Below are positions 7,423 to 16,922 of a DNA stretch of 64,000 bases, piece after piece (the stretch's first letter is position 1; each line of letters begins with the position of its first letter). Made by a program: the position numbers and the translations under genes. Under the pieces are notes generated by a model that saw only the letters and a program-made list of their open reading frames with translations, had not been told where the DNA came from and searched no databases. Origin of the DNA: a virus; the IMG/VR virus record IMGVR_UViG_3300044634_002252, positions 26,140 through 90,139 of that record, one strand, 5' to 3'.

Positions 7423-8128
7423 TAGGGCCTGCAATTAAAACAGATATGAAATCTGACTGGTTAATCTTCATGCTAAGAACTTTATCAATAACGGCAGACA
7501 CGCTATCTCTGACTATTGTTTGATCTATCATGGTGACATTAATTCCAATTCCTACGGGATGATGCTTTCCAAAAACAGTTTGAATATCTTTTAAAATTTC
7601 TATGATTTTAGAGTTGTCGTCTTTTCTATTTTTAACTAAAAATAAATATGAAGTATGACTTTGCTTAACCCAATCAAACTTTTCTAGCCTGCCTTTTGAA
7701 GACGAACCTGGAACATCATCTTCGAATATAAAAGACTTGCCACCTACTCCAAGTATAGCAGGCAAGGCTGAAATAATTGATGGTCCTGGAATTACCTCAA
7801 CTGGAAGGCCTTGCTCATGAGCAATAACAATTATTTTGCCACCTGGATCTGCTACTCCTGCCATCCCATCGTCTGGGCAGATCAAAACATTTTTGTTGTT
7901 TTTTAGTGCTTGAATAACTTCCAAAATTATTGGAACCTCAGACTCTTCGTCCATTGGGGCGTAGTACTCAATTATAGCGCCAGACGGAACAATAGCTAAG
8001 TCTTTGCAAAGATTGTCAAACATATATCTATTTTCTACTAAAACAATGTCACAATCTTTTATCGCAGATATCATCCTAAGACCAACGTCTAGCCTATTGC
8101 CAATGTCTACTCCGCCAACGATTAACAT
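7415..8128 (-). CDS. Tetrapyrrole (corrin/porphyrin) methylase-fold protein, RsmI-like
   Basis: This 237-residue protein shows the class III SAM-methyltransferase fold. The N-terminal strand is LIVGGVDIGN. The glycine-rich motif LICPDDGMAGVADPG (82-96) corresponds to the VSDAGTPxxSDPG motif of RsmI. The string VEVIPGPSIISALPAILGVGG (110-130) corresponds to the conserved IPGPSA region. RsmI methylates the ribose of C1402 in 16S rRNA; other members methylate porphyrins or diphthamide. Here the SDAG motif is changed to PDDG, so the substrate may differ. It has a good SD (AAGGAAC before ATG 8128) and is the first protein gene after the tRNA cluster, heading the accessory cassette. The substrate is unknown. 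Confidence 0.75.
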   Translation of the reverse strand: MLIVGGVDIGNRLDVGLRMISAIKDCDIVLVENRYMFDNLCKDLAIVPSGAIIEYYAPMDEESEVPIILEVIQALKNNKNVLICPDDGMAGVADPGGKIIVIAHEQGLPVEVIPGPSIISALPAILGVGGKSFIFEDDVPGSSSKGRLEKFDWVKQSHTSYLFLVKNRKDDNSKIIEILKDIQTVFGKHHPVGIGINVTMIDQTIVRDSVSAVIDKVLSMKINQSDFISVLIAGPNG

Positions 8129-8143
8129 CTGTTCCTTTCTTTG

Positions 8144-8215
8144 AGCCTCCTGTCAGGATTGAACTGACGACCTACGCATTACAAGTGCGTTGCTCTACCA
8201 CTGAGCTAAAGAGGC
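8144..8215 (-). tRNA. tRNA-Thr (anticodon TGT)
   Basis: The minus-strand cloverleaf runs from GCCTCTT (acceptor, 8215-8209) to AGGAGGC plus discriminator T. The anticodon loop CTTGTAA sits on the stem ACGCA/TGCGT and gives anticodon TGT. The T arm is CAGTTCAATCC-like (TTCAATC loop). CCA is not encoded. It lies only one base downstream of tRNA-Glu, so processing from a common transcript is needed. Confidence 0.95.
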
Positions 8216-8216
8216 G

Positions 8217-8289
8217 TACTCCCAACGGGATTCGAACCCGTGCTACCGCCGTGAAAGGGCGACGTCCTAGGCCACTAGACGATGAGAGC
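8217..8289 (-). tRNA. tRNA-Glu (anticodon TTC)
   Basis: The minus-strand cloverleaf has GCTCTCA pairing with TGGGAGT, including a G-U pair at the acceptor end. The anticodon loop is TTTCACG with anticodon TTC, and the T arm is GGGTTCGAATCCC. CCA is not encoded. It is separated by four bases from tRNA-Asp upstream and one base from tRNA-Thr downstream. Confidence 0.95.
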
Positions 8290-8293
8290 AGTG

Positions 8294-8367
8294 CGACCCT
8301 GACCAGACTTGAACTGGCGACCTCCTCCGTGACAGGGAGGCGCTCTAACCAACTGAGCTACAGGGCC
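8294..8367 (-). tRNA. tRNA-Asp (anticodon GTC)
   Basis: The minus-strand cloverleaf has GGCCCTG pairing with CAGGGTC and discriminator G. The anticodon stem CCTCC/GGAGG carries the loop CTGTCAC with anticodon GTC. The D arm is GCTCAGTTGGTTAGAGC and the T loop is TTCAAGT. CCA is not encoded. Confidence 0.95.
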
Positions 8368-8545
8368 CTTGTCCACTTTTATCCCTTCTCTCTGCGGGAG
8401 TGGTGTAGACTAAACCATTAGAGCGAATGGAGAGAATCGAACTCTCACCGTCAGTTTGGAAGACTGAGGCACTACCACTATGCAACATTCGCATTGCCCA
8501 TTTTTATCCTTATACCCTTAGGAGTGGTATGGGCCACACCATTAG
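8368..8545 (-). repeat. Two related ~53-base spacers flanking tRNA-Gly
   Basis: The spacer between tRNA-Gly and tRNA-Asp (8421-8368) and the one between tRNA-Asn and tRNA-Gly (8545-8493) share the same plan on the minus strand. Both start CTAATGGT, continue to ACCACTCC, then have GGATAAAA-TGG-CAA just before the next tRNA. Each can form a small hairpin between its GGTxTxG and CACC halves (8-9 bases in). The similarity suggests that a tRNA plus its spacer was duplicated as a unit, or that the spacers are conserved processing signals. Confidence 0.7.
8422..8492 (-). tRNA. tRNA-Gly (anticodon TCC)
   Basis: The minus-strand cloverleaf has a perfect acceptor stem GCGAATG/CATTCGC with discriminator T. 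The anticodon loop CTTCCAA sits on TCAGT/ACTGA and gives anticodon TCC. The T arm is GAGAGTTCGATTCTCTC. CCA is not encoded. It is flanked on both sides by the related spacers at 8368-8421 and 8493-8545. Confidence 0.95.
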
Positions 8546-8617
8546 CTCCCCTCCGTGGATTCGAACCACGAACCGACGAGTTAACAGCTCGTTGCTCTGC
8601 CATTGAGCTAGAGAGGA
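8546..8617 (-). tRNA. tRNA-Asn (anticodon GTT)
   Basis: The minus-strand cloverleaf has TCCTCTC pairing with GAGGGGA (one T-G pair) and discriminator G. The anticodon loop CTGTTAA sits on ACGAG/CTCGT and gives anticodon GTT. The T arm is CGTGGTTCGAATCCACG. CCA is not encoded. It is the first tRNA of the cluster in the direction of transcription, following the subtilase-like gene. Confidence 0.95.
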
Positions 8618-8649
8618 TTGTGCCCGTTAAGGATGGGCTTCCATTTTAT

Positions 8650-9687
8650 TTAATTATTATACACTGAGTCGAGCTGGCTTGCAAGATCCCTAAGGGTCTT
8701 TGCTAGTTCAGATGCAGACGCTCTATCTAAAGTGTCGGTAGAAGCAGCATTGGCACGAACCTTTTGAATCAAAGATGCCAAACTGTCTAGCGATCCCAGC
8801 AAAAGCTGTCTTGAAGATACAGTGGATGTTGTTGCTGGTGTTTCAGCTACCACTCCTACAACCTTAGAAACTGTAGGTTCTGGAGCTTTTGCCTTAACTG
8901 TAGGAACTGAGGCTACTGCAGCAGTCACCGTTGCTACTGATGTTGTAAAGCCAACCATAAATGGATTAGGGCCTGTAGTGGTAATTGGAAAAGAGTCGTG
9001 CAACCCCTGAACGGCAGTCCTAATAGACTTTAAACTCTTACTAGTATATGCATTGCCAGATAGCACTAGGTCAGATCGCTGAGTGCTGCCTGCAAACTGA
9101 GTAGAACCAACTGCAACAGAGTCTGAAATACATGCTGGATAGTCAATGTTGTTTCCGCTTCCATAGTTTCCAGATGAGGCATAAAAATCAATCTTGGATG
9201 CCTTGAGTACGGCGATTGCATTAACAACATTGTTATGAGTTGTCAAAATATTTACACCTGGAGATGCTGGCGTACAGCTTGAGCCTTTTCCAGCATTGTA
9301 AGAAAATGACACTGCTTTAATATTATACTTAGCTGAATTAGCAATTACCCAATTAAGAGCATTGGATAACTGAATTCCAGTAATTACACCAGTCTTGTCT
9401 GTTCCTGCCTCAATTAAAACTAAGGGAATATTTGCGTTATTTGATCTAGCAACATCTGCCATGATTGTGCCATGATTAAATGCCTTAAACTGTGAAGTGT
9501 TTCTTGGAGTTGGAGCTGAGCTACACACCGAAGGTGCAGCCAAACAAATCTCTGTTACCTCTCCACTAATTAAAGTAGATTCAAAATTTACATCAATAAT
9601 TGCAACGGCCCCAGTTGTTTCTGCCTGAGCTGGAACAATTCCAACAAGTGCAAGGATTGTGACAAATGCAATAGCTAGTTTCTTCAT
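8650..9687 (-). CDS. Secreted subtilisin-fold (S8) serine protease-like protein
   Basis: This 345-residue protein has a clear signal peptide (MKKLAIAFVTILALVGIVP, then AQA before the cut). The S8 landmarks follow in order: D32 in VAIIDVN, H72 in NHGTIMADVA, N174 in ASSGNYG as oxyanion-hole Asn, and S250 in FTTSVATVTAAVA, where GTSMA is usual. The catalytic triad is therefore present, but the serine motif is altered (TTS for GTS). The last 80 residues are a linker rich in Val/Pro/Thr followed by a helical tail. It is exported from the infected cell or remains at the cell envelope. It ends just before the tRNA genes. Its place downstream of the holin candidates would suit envelope degradation or release. 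That is an inference. Confidence 0.78.
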   Translation of the reverse strand: MKKLAIAFVTILALVGIVPAQAETTGAVAIIDVNFESTLISGEVTEICLAAPSVCSSAPTPRNTSQFKAFNHGTIMADVARSNNANIPLVLIEAGTDKTGVITGIQLSNALNWVIANSAKYNIKAVSFSYNAGKGSSCTPASPGVNILTTHNNVVNAIAVLKASKIDFYASSGNYGSGNNIDYPACISDSVAVGSTQFAGSTQRSDLVLSGNAYTSKSLKSIRTAVQGLHDSFPITTTGPNPFMVGFTTSVATVTAAVASVPTVKAKAPEPTVSKVVGVVAETPATTSTVSSRQLLLGSLDSLASLIQKVRANAASTDTLDRASASELAKTLRDLASQLDSVYNN

Positions 9688-9700
9688 ATTATTTTTCTTT

Positions 9701-9919
9701 CTATTGACTGATTAATTTAATTACTGGGGCACACGGGTCTCCGCCGTCTTCCCATTCTTTTTCTTCTTCTTCTGTCATGTACGGATCTCCGTCATGAGTA
9801 TAGCAGAATGGCTCAGTTACCCAACCATTGCTAATGCCAATCATAAGCCATTCATCAAAGTCAGGCAAAGATGGCTCATTGTCTATAATGTTTTTCATAG
9901 AAAAACCCCTTTGAGTCAT
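9701..9919 (-). CDS. Small acidic conserved phage protein
   Basis: This is a 72- or 65-residue protein of the acidic type seen in actinophages, with FCYTHDGDPYMTEEEE and GGDPCAPVIKLI towards the C-terminus; two Cys and His could bind metal. Two in-frame starts are plausible. ATG 9919 lies exactly six bases after the TATAAT at 9931-9926 and would be leaderless. ATG 9898 (MKNIIDNEPSL) has AAAGGGG seven bases upstream. The SD lies in the 8-base inverted repeat described at 9906-9946. The function is unknown. It lies 13 bases before the protease gene. Confidence 0.7.
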   Translation of the reverse strand: MTQRGFSMKNIIDNEPSLPDFDEWLMIGISNGWVTEPFCYTHDGDPYMTEEEEKEWEDGGDPCAPVIKLISQ

Positions 9920-9946
9920 ATATATATTATATACAATCCAAAGGGG
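9906..9946 (-). promoter_or_regulatory. Inverted repeat that can hide the SD of the small acidic gene
   Basis: On the minus strand CCCCTTTG (9946-9939) can pair with CAAAGGGG (9913-9906), an 8-base perfect stem with a 25-base loop. The right arm is the SD before ATG 9898. The left arm lies inside the promoter spacer and would only be present in RNA read through from the holin-like genes. Read-through RNA would therefore have its SD paired, while RNA from the local promoter would not. The phage T4 e gene is a known precedent for such control. Confidence 0.5.
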
Positions 9947-9954
9947 CTTGTCAA
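9926..9954 (-). promoter_or_regulatory. Consensus sigma70/SigA promoter, minus strand
   Basis: On the minus strand a perfect TTGACA (9954-9949) and a perfect TATAAT (9931-9926) are separated by 17 bases. The predicted start point falls on or next to ATG 9919, so the message may be leaderless. It drives the small acidic gene, the protease and probably the tRNA cluster. It is one of the two best promoters in the window. Confidence 0.8.
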
Positions 9955-9958
9955 CTAA

Positions 9959-10225
9959 TTACTTAGCGTTTTTATCTACCTTGGAAAAGGCCTGGTTGAT
10001 CTCTTCTAGGGTTAACTTTCCATCATCCAAGAATGCTCTAGCTAGTCTTTCAACTACTGATGCTACTCCAAGAATACCTGCCATAAGTACGGCAGAAATC
10101 ATGTCAACGCCTACAACTGCTCCTGCACCCAGAACGGTAAGTCCTGATGCTGCGAATACAGCTAAGATTCTCCAGAATACATTCTTGATGGTTGCCCATC
10201 CTCCTGCTACTCCTTGTTCTTCCAT
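9959..10225 (-). CDS. Small membrane protein, holin candidate
   Basis: This 88-residue protein has hydrophobic segments at about residues 17-38 (ILAVFAASGLTVLGAGAVVG) and 41-57 (MISAVLMAGILGVASVV). A charged C-terminus includes DDGKLTLEEINQAF, an EF-hand-like string. Size, two predicted membrane segments and position next to another small membrane protein fit actinophage holins. The SD AGGAGG is strong. It forms a pair with 10240-10425. It may be holin or antiholin; the sequence cannot decide which. Confidence 0.65.
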   Translation of the reverse strand: MEEQGVAGGWATIKNVFWRILAVFAASGLTVLGAGAVVGVDMISAVLMAGILGVASVVERLARAFLDDGKLTLEEINQAFSKVDKNAK

Positions 10226-10239
10226 GTTATCCTCCTATT

Positions 10240-10425
10240 TTATTTATCTTCTTTTTCATAACGAAAAATCGGAAATGTTACTATCCATACTAATAGTGTT
10301 ATTAGTATTAGGTTTCCTGTAAGTTCCTTGGCGGAACCCTCAAGAACAAGCCAAGCGATAACCATTCCAAGCAATGTCCATGCTTGCTCTAGAATATCCT
10401 TAGCTAATGCTGTTAAGAATTTCAT
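10240..10425 (-). CDS. Small membrane protein, second holin/antiholin candidate
   Basis: This 61-residue protein has hydrophobic stretches at about residues 10-31 (TLLGMVIAWLVLEG) and 37-54 (LILITLLVWIVTFPIF) and a charged tail (RYEKEDK). ATG 10425 is chosen because it follows the upstream stop as TAAG-ATG; a GTG at 10437 would sit inside the SD AAGGAG. It lies 14 bases before the other small membrane gene. The two together look like a holin/antiholin pair, but there is no decisive motif. Confidence 0.6.
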   Translation of the reverse strand: MKFLTALAKDILEQAWTLLGMVIAWLVLEGSAKELTGNLILITLLVWIVTFPIFRYEKEDK

Positions 10426-10426
10426 C

Positions 10427-12406
10427 TTAAGATCCACTCCTTATGTTTACTGTTGTTGCAATACCGCTTATTGAAACTGCGGATAGGGCTGCTTGCACTC
10501 CAACGATTGCTGCGACCACTACCTTTTCTGATTGCTCTCTAATCTGGGGACTCATATCTGCCCCAGCATTTCCCAAAAAGTTAACAAGTTCTGTAGCTCC
10601 CCCAAGAACGTCTCCAAGGAGCGGGATAGCTGCTAGCGACTCATCTAGAACTATGTCATCCTGTTGAGCGGCCACAAACAGGGCCTCCAAGGCCTGCTGG
10701 TACTCCTCTGAGCCCTGCTCAGCAGTTTCAAAGGTTTCTATGGCTGCGGCCACTAAAGCCTCTGCCTGAGCCTCTGAAAGCTCTGTAGGGTCTATTTGAG
10801 CTAGGTCTACCTGCATCAATTCTTCAGCAGAAAGCTCCTCTGGTAATTCTTCCGCAGATGTGATAGACTCTTCTTCTGGTTCTATAATAGGAGGTTCAAT
10901 TGGTTCAGGTTCAATTGGAGAGGGTTCTACAGGTTCTGTGGTTGGCTCTTCTGGTTGCTCTAATTCCTCTGGCTCTGGTGTGGGCAGTACTTCTGGCTCT
11001 GGCTCCAGTGACGGTTCTGGTTCTGGGATTACTGGTATGGAGGGCTGTGGCTCTGGTACAACGGGCACGACTGGGGATGGCTCGGGAAGAGTCTCAATTG
11101 GAATATCTTCATAAGTAATAAGAAGAATCAATACCTTTACAGTCCCCCCTGCTGGATCATTCTGAAAAGTGTCGTTTGATACTTCTACTGTTGCTGAGGT
11201 TTCTCCAGCCAGTAGTTCAAACAAAATAGAAGAGACGTCTTGTCCACGAGTGGAGTTATTGGGGTCTCCGTAATAACCAACTGCGCTCGCAATCCTTTGA
11301 CCTTCTGGCGCAACTATCTCGACGAATGATCCTTCATTTGTAACTGTTGCACCATTTGGAACTGTAGGTGCAGGAGGTGGAGGAGACGCCACTACTGTCG
11401 AAGCAGTTGCGGAGAATGAAGAGTAGACGGCAGCTGTGTCGTTGTCAGAACGAATTCTGAATTGGTAAGTCTGATCTAATCCACCTGTAGTTGCAAATGA
11501 ATCTCTAGGTATGGTGATGCTGTTTGTGGTTGAAGCAATTCCCCATCCTGTATCAAAGTTGTTTGTAGACCAACTAATTGCATAACGCTCTACGGCAGTG
11601 TTGCTTTGCACTGGAACATCCCAAGTAAGTTGAACTGAGCCATCTGAAAGCTGCGTAGCTGTAACGTTTGTTGGTGCGTTAAGTACTAGAGGTTCTGGGG
11701 TTGGGGTAGGTTCTGGTGTTGGTTCTGGGGTGGGGGGAGTGAACGGTGCCTCTTCTGTTGGCTCTGGAGCTAGCTCTGGAGTCTCTTCTGTTTCTTGGAT
11801 TCCGTAAGTCTCGAAGTCAACAACTGAGCCATCGTTTAGACGAACTCCAGTTCGTGGGTTGTTCTGTGGGTACTCTGGGCCACTGAGGGTATAAGCCATA
11901 GCAACTGTTCCATCTGAGAGGATAGCTGCAGTAATTACGATATGAGTTGGTTCTGCTGTGCCTTGTAGCCAAATAGGTCTAGCTGAAATATCTACCTGGA
12001 ATCCACCATCTGATGAACGAATGATTAAATGTTCGTCAGATCTCCACTGTGGGTAGACAACCCAGTCGAAAGAGTATAGTGAGATAGACGGTGTGGTTGG
12101 GTATGTCCAGTAAGTTCCATCTGGCTGACCAAAGGTAATTACTGAGTTAGTGGTGGCATAAATATTGCTGTAAGTTACTCCGTCAAAAGTTACGGTAGTT
12201 GTCAATGGGATCTGGTAAGAGACGTCATCTCCACCGCAGGTGGCTATTTCAGTGACTACTGGCTCAGTTGAGCCGTTTTGCTGAGCGGCTGCTACGGCAG
12301 CAACCTGTCCAGGATTGACACAGTTAGCGTGTGCAAAGCTAGAGCCCATAAAGGATGGGAAAAAAGCTAAAGACAATGCTATAAAGATTTTAAGTGGGGT
12401 TTTTAT
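10427..12406 (-). CDS. Secreted Fn3 and Pro/Glu-rich repeat protein (probable ATA start)
   Basis: About 659 residues if started at ATA 12406. From there the N-terminus is a textbook signal peptide: basic KTPLK, hydrophobic IFIALSLAFF, and SFAHA before the cut. AAGGAG lies six bases before the ATA, and the frame is closed by a stop a few codons further up. The only other option is TTG 12376, which has no SD and loses the basic region. Then come a beta-rich domain (to about 195), a Pro/Thr/Glu linker, an Fn3-like domain (about 240-345, LSDGSVQLTWDVP), a beta domain, a long Pro/Glu repeat region (about 440-520) and an Ala-rich helical C-terminus. It is probably exported and attached to the envelope or virion. 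It resembles actinobacterial surface proteins. The role is unknown. Confidence 0.7.
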   Translation of the reverse strand: MKTPLKIFIALSLAFFPSFMGSSFAHANCVNPGQVAAVAAAQQNGSTEPVVTEIATCGGDDVSYQIPLTTTVTFDGVTYSNIYATTNSVITFGQPDGTYWTYPTTPSISLYSFDWVVYPQWRSDEHLIIRSSDGGFQVDISARPIWLQGTAEPTHIVITAAILSDGTVAMAYTLSGPEYPQNNPRTGVRLNDGSVVDFETYGIQETEETPELAPEPTEEAPFTPPTPEPTPEPTPTPEPLVLNAPTNVTATQLSDGSVQLTWDVPVQSNTAVERYAISWSTNNFDTGWGIASTTNSITIPRDSFATTGGLDQTYQFRIRSDNDTAAVYSSFSATASTVVASPPPPAPTVPNGATVTNEGSFVEIVAPEGQRIASAVGYYGDPNNSTRGQDVSSILFELLAGETSATVEVSNDTFQNDPAGGTVKVLILLITYEDIPIETLPEPSPVVPVVPEPQPSIPVIPEPEPSLEPEPEVLPTPEPEELEQPEEPTTEPVEPSPIEPEPIEPPIIEPEEESITSAEELPEELSAEELMQVDLAQIDPTELSEAQAEALVAAAIETFETAEQGSEEYQQALEALFVAAQQDDIVLDESLAAIPLLGDVLGGATELVNFLGNAGADMSPQIREQSEKVVVAAIVGVQAALSAVSISGIATTVNIRSGS

Positions 12407-12415
12407 TTGTTTCTC

Positions 12416-12441
12416 CTTGTTAGTGGGGTAAGACTAACAAG
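12416..12441 (-). promoter_or_regulatory. 9-base perfect inverted repeat overlapping an SD
   Basis: The arms CTTGTTAGT and ACTAACAAG (12416-12424 and 12433-12441) are separated by eight bases. On the minus-strand RNA the right arm ends in AAG, the first three bases of the AAGGAG SD of the 10427-12406 gene. No T-run follows, so it does not look like a terminator. It could limit ribosome access or act as an operator or RNA-processing site. Confidence 0.5.
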
Positions 12442-12468
12442 ATAAGTATACCATTTTATTTAGATATA

Positions 12469-15522
<3,054 letters not shown>

Positions 15523-15536
<14 letters not shown>

Positions 15537-15942
15537 ATAGAATCCTCATCCTTTGTTTTACTTTGTCTACGTCTTCGGGTGTGCCGAATATTTCTATCCT
15601 GGCAACAATTGGTACTCCAGTTTTTTTAGAGATTAGTTCTGCAGCTTTGCAAAAATGTTCTCCAAAGTTTGTATTCCCAAATCCGACTACTCCTCTAAGG
15701 AGGTCTCTATTTTGGGGTACATTTAAAAATTGTCTGACTTGTCTGGGAATCGCACTACGTTCGGATCCTCCACCGTAAGTCGGTACAAAGAGTATATAAG
15801 GAGCACTGGAAATAAAAGGAGCATTCCCAATCCCAGAACTAATAGGAATCCTAGCAATATTAAAGCTTCCATCATCTACCTTATTTACAAATCTTTTTGT
15901 ATTCTCAGAGTAGTTTGAGAAATACACAATGTTTATGGACAT
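15523..15942 (-). CDS. nrdI: Flavodoxin-like NrdI
   Basis: This 139-residue protein has the FMN-phosphate loop [11 protein letters not shown] near residues 8-18, and [15 protein letters not shown] and [15 protein letters not shown] further on, all typical of NrdI. It provides the oxidant for assembling the NrdF dimanganese-tyrosyl cofactor. The SD GAGAGG precedes ATG 15942. It is the first gene of the nrdIEF unit, directly after the terminator at 15972-16009. Confidence 0.95.
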
Positions 15943-15971
15943 TAATTATACCTCTCTTTTTTTACTTGGGG

Positions 15972-16009
15972 ATAAACAAAGGGAAGGGCAAAATAGCCCT
16001 TCCCCAAGT
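15972..16009 (-). terminator. Intrinsic terminator after the 16024-16908 gene
   Basis: On the minus strand GGGAAGGGC (16004-15996), loop TATTTT and GCCCTTCCC (15989-15981) form a perfect 9-base stem followed by TTTGTTTAT. It lies between the stop of the secreted protein and nrdI. Part of the 5' arm (ACTTGGGG, 16009-16002) can instead pair with CCCCAAGT at 15971-15964, so two exclusive foldings exist. Confidence 0.8.
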
Positions 16010-16023
16010 CTATCTTGTTTCAA

Positions 16024-16908
16024 TTACTTAATTAGCTTAACTCGCTTGTTCTTTTTTACCAGCTTGTTGTACTTGGTAGCTAGCTTGTTAAAGTCGCTCT
16101 TTAGCTTTGCATTCTCTGCATTCAAAAGAGCTACCTGAGTAACTAGATCTGCAGTTGCAATAGAGAAAGAAGTTTCTGTTACTGCCTTTGGCAAACCAGT
16201 CACATCTGTAGCAGAAATGTTTGCAATACCAGCAACTGTACCAGCAGTAGCAGGAGTGGTAATTACACCCTTGTATAGCTTGGCGGTTGAGCTCCAGGTT
16301 AGTGCTGTCTTAACAGTTCCACGAAGAAGTGTTGTTGTAATTGTTGCATTTTCAACTGCGTTACCAAAAACGTCAGTAGCGGTTGCTGTAAAGTCCACAT
16401 CGGAGCCGAGGCCAGCAACAGTTGGAACTGAAACTGACAGGTTGTATGCAGAGCCAGCAAGACCCTTTAGGTAATAGGTGGAAGATGATCCACCAGCTGT
16501 AACAACTACTGAGCCAGTAGTAGTCTTAGTTGTAAACGCATAGAATGTAGCGGTAGTTCCTGAACCAGTGTTAATCTCAACACTAGAAGTTCCTGCCGAA
16601 GCTGAAACCTCAGCACCCACTGCATCCAAAGCTGTTACTAGCTTTGCATCGGTTGCTGTTGCACGAACAACTGTACCAGTTGGCACTGTAACAACAAACT
16701 TAACAGTGTCAGCAAGGTCGACCTTGTTGTCTGATGGAACTGTTGGTGTTGCTGGAGTTGTTGATACCTTAGATGTAGTTGCTACGTCTGTTGCACCTAC
16801 GGTTACTGCTGCATTTACTGTTGCGTTAGCTGGAACTGCCAGAATAGCAGTTGCAACTAGAGCTACTGCTGAAGCAATAGCAATTAGTGGCTTCTTTAAT
16901 GAAGTCAT
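16024..16908 (-). CDS. Secreted Ala/Thr/Val-rich Ig-like protein
   Basis: This 294-residue protein has a signal peptide (basic MTSLKKP, hydrophobic LIAIASAVALVATAILAV, cut after ANA). A low-complexity Thr/Ala/Val linker follows, and then two beta-rich repeats of bacterial Ig-like type, with FVVTVPTGTVVRATATD and VDFTATATDVFGNAVENA as landmark strands. It ends in a short coiled coil (LLNAENAKLKSDFNKLATK) with a basic tail KKNKRVKLIK. Its composition looks like secreted proteins of freshwater actinobacteria and may be host-derived. SD AAGGAG is strong. It lies between terL and nrdI with its own terminator. A role at the cell surface or on the virion is possible. Confidence 0.65.
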   Translation of the reverse strand: MTSLKKPLIAIASAVALVATAILAVPANATVNAAVTVGATDVATTSKVSTTPATPTVPSDNKVDLADTVKFVVTVPTGTVVRATATDAKLVTALDAVGAEVSASAGTSSVEINTGSGTTATFYAFTTKTTTGSVVVTAGGSSSTYYLKGLAGSAYNLSVSVPTVAGLGSDVDFTATATDVFGNAVENATITTTLLRGTVKTALTWSSTAKLYKGVITTPATAGTVAGIANISATDVTGLPKAVTETSFSIATADLVTQVALLNAENAKLKSDFNKLATKYNKLVKKNKRVKLIK

Positions 16909-16922
16909 GTTTGTTCTCCTTA

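Noticed and set aside
8185-8421. Plus-strand open frame across the tRNA genes
   Set aside because: It runs antisense through four tRNA genes that have clear cloverleafs, so it is not coding.
8618-8649. GCCCGTTAAGGATGGGC hairpin as a terminator
   Set aside because: Only four G-C pairs with a long loop, and the T-rich side is on the plus strand where no gene ends. On the minus strand it precedes tRNAs that are probably co-transcribed.
10860-11114. Ser/Gly-rich open frame on the plus strand
   Set aside because: It is the mirror of the Pro/Glu repeat region of the minus-strand secreted protein. It has no SD or domain, and the codon pattern belongs to the opposite strand.
15943-15952. TATAAT two bases before nrdI
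   Set aside because: It is too close to the ATG to act for nrdI, and a GAGAGG SD overlaps it, so ordinary translation from an upstream transcript is more likely.
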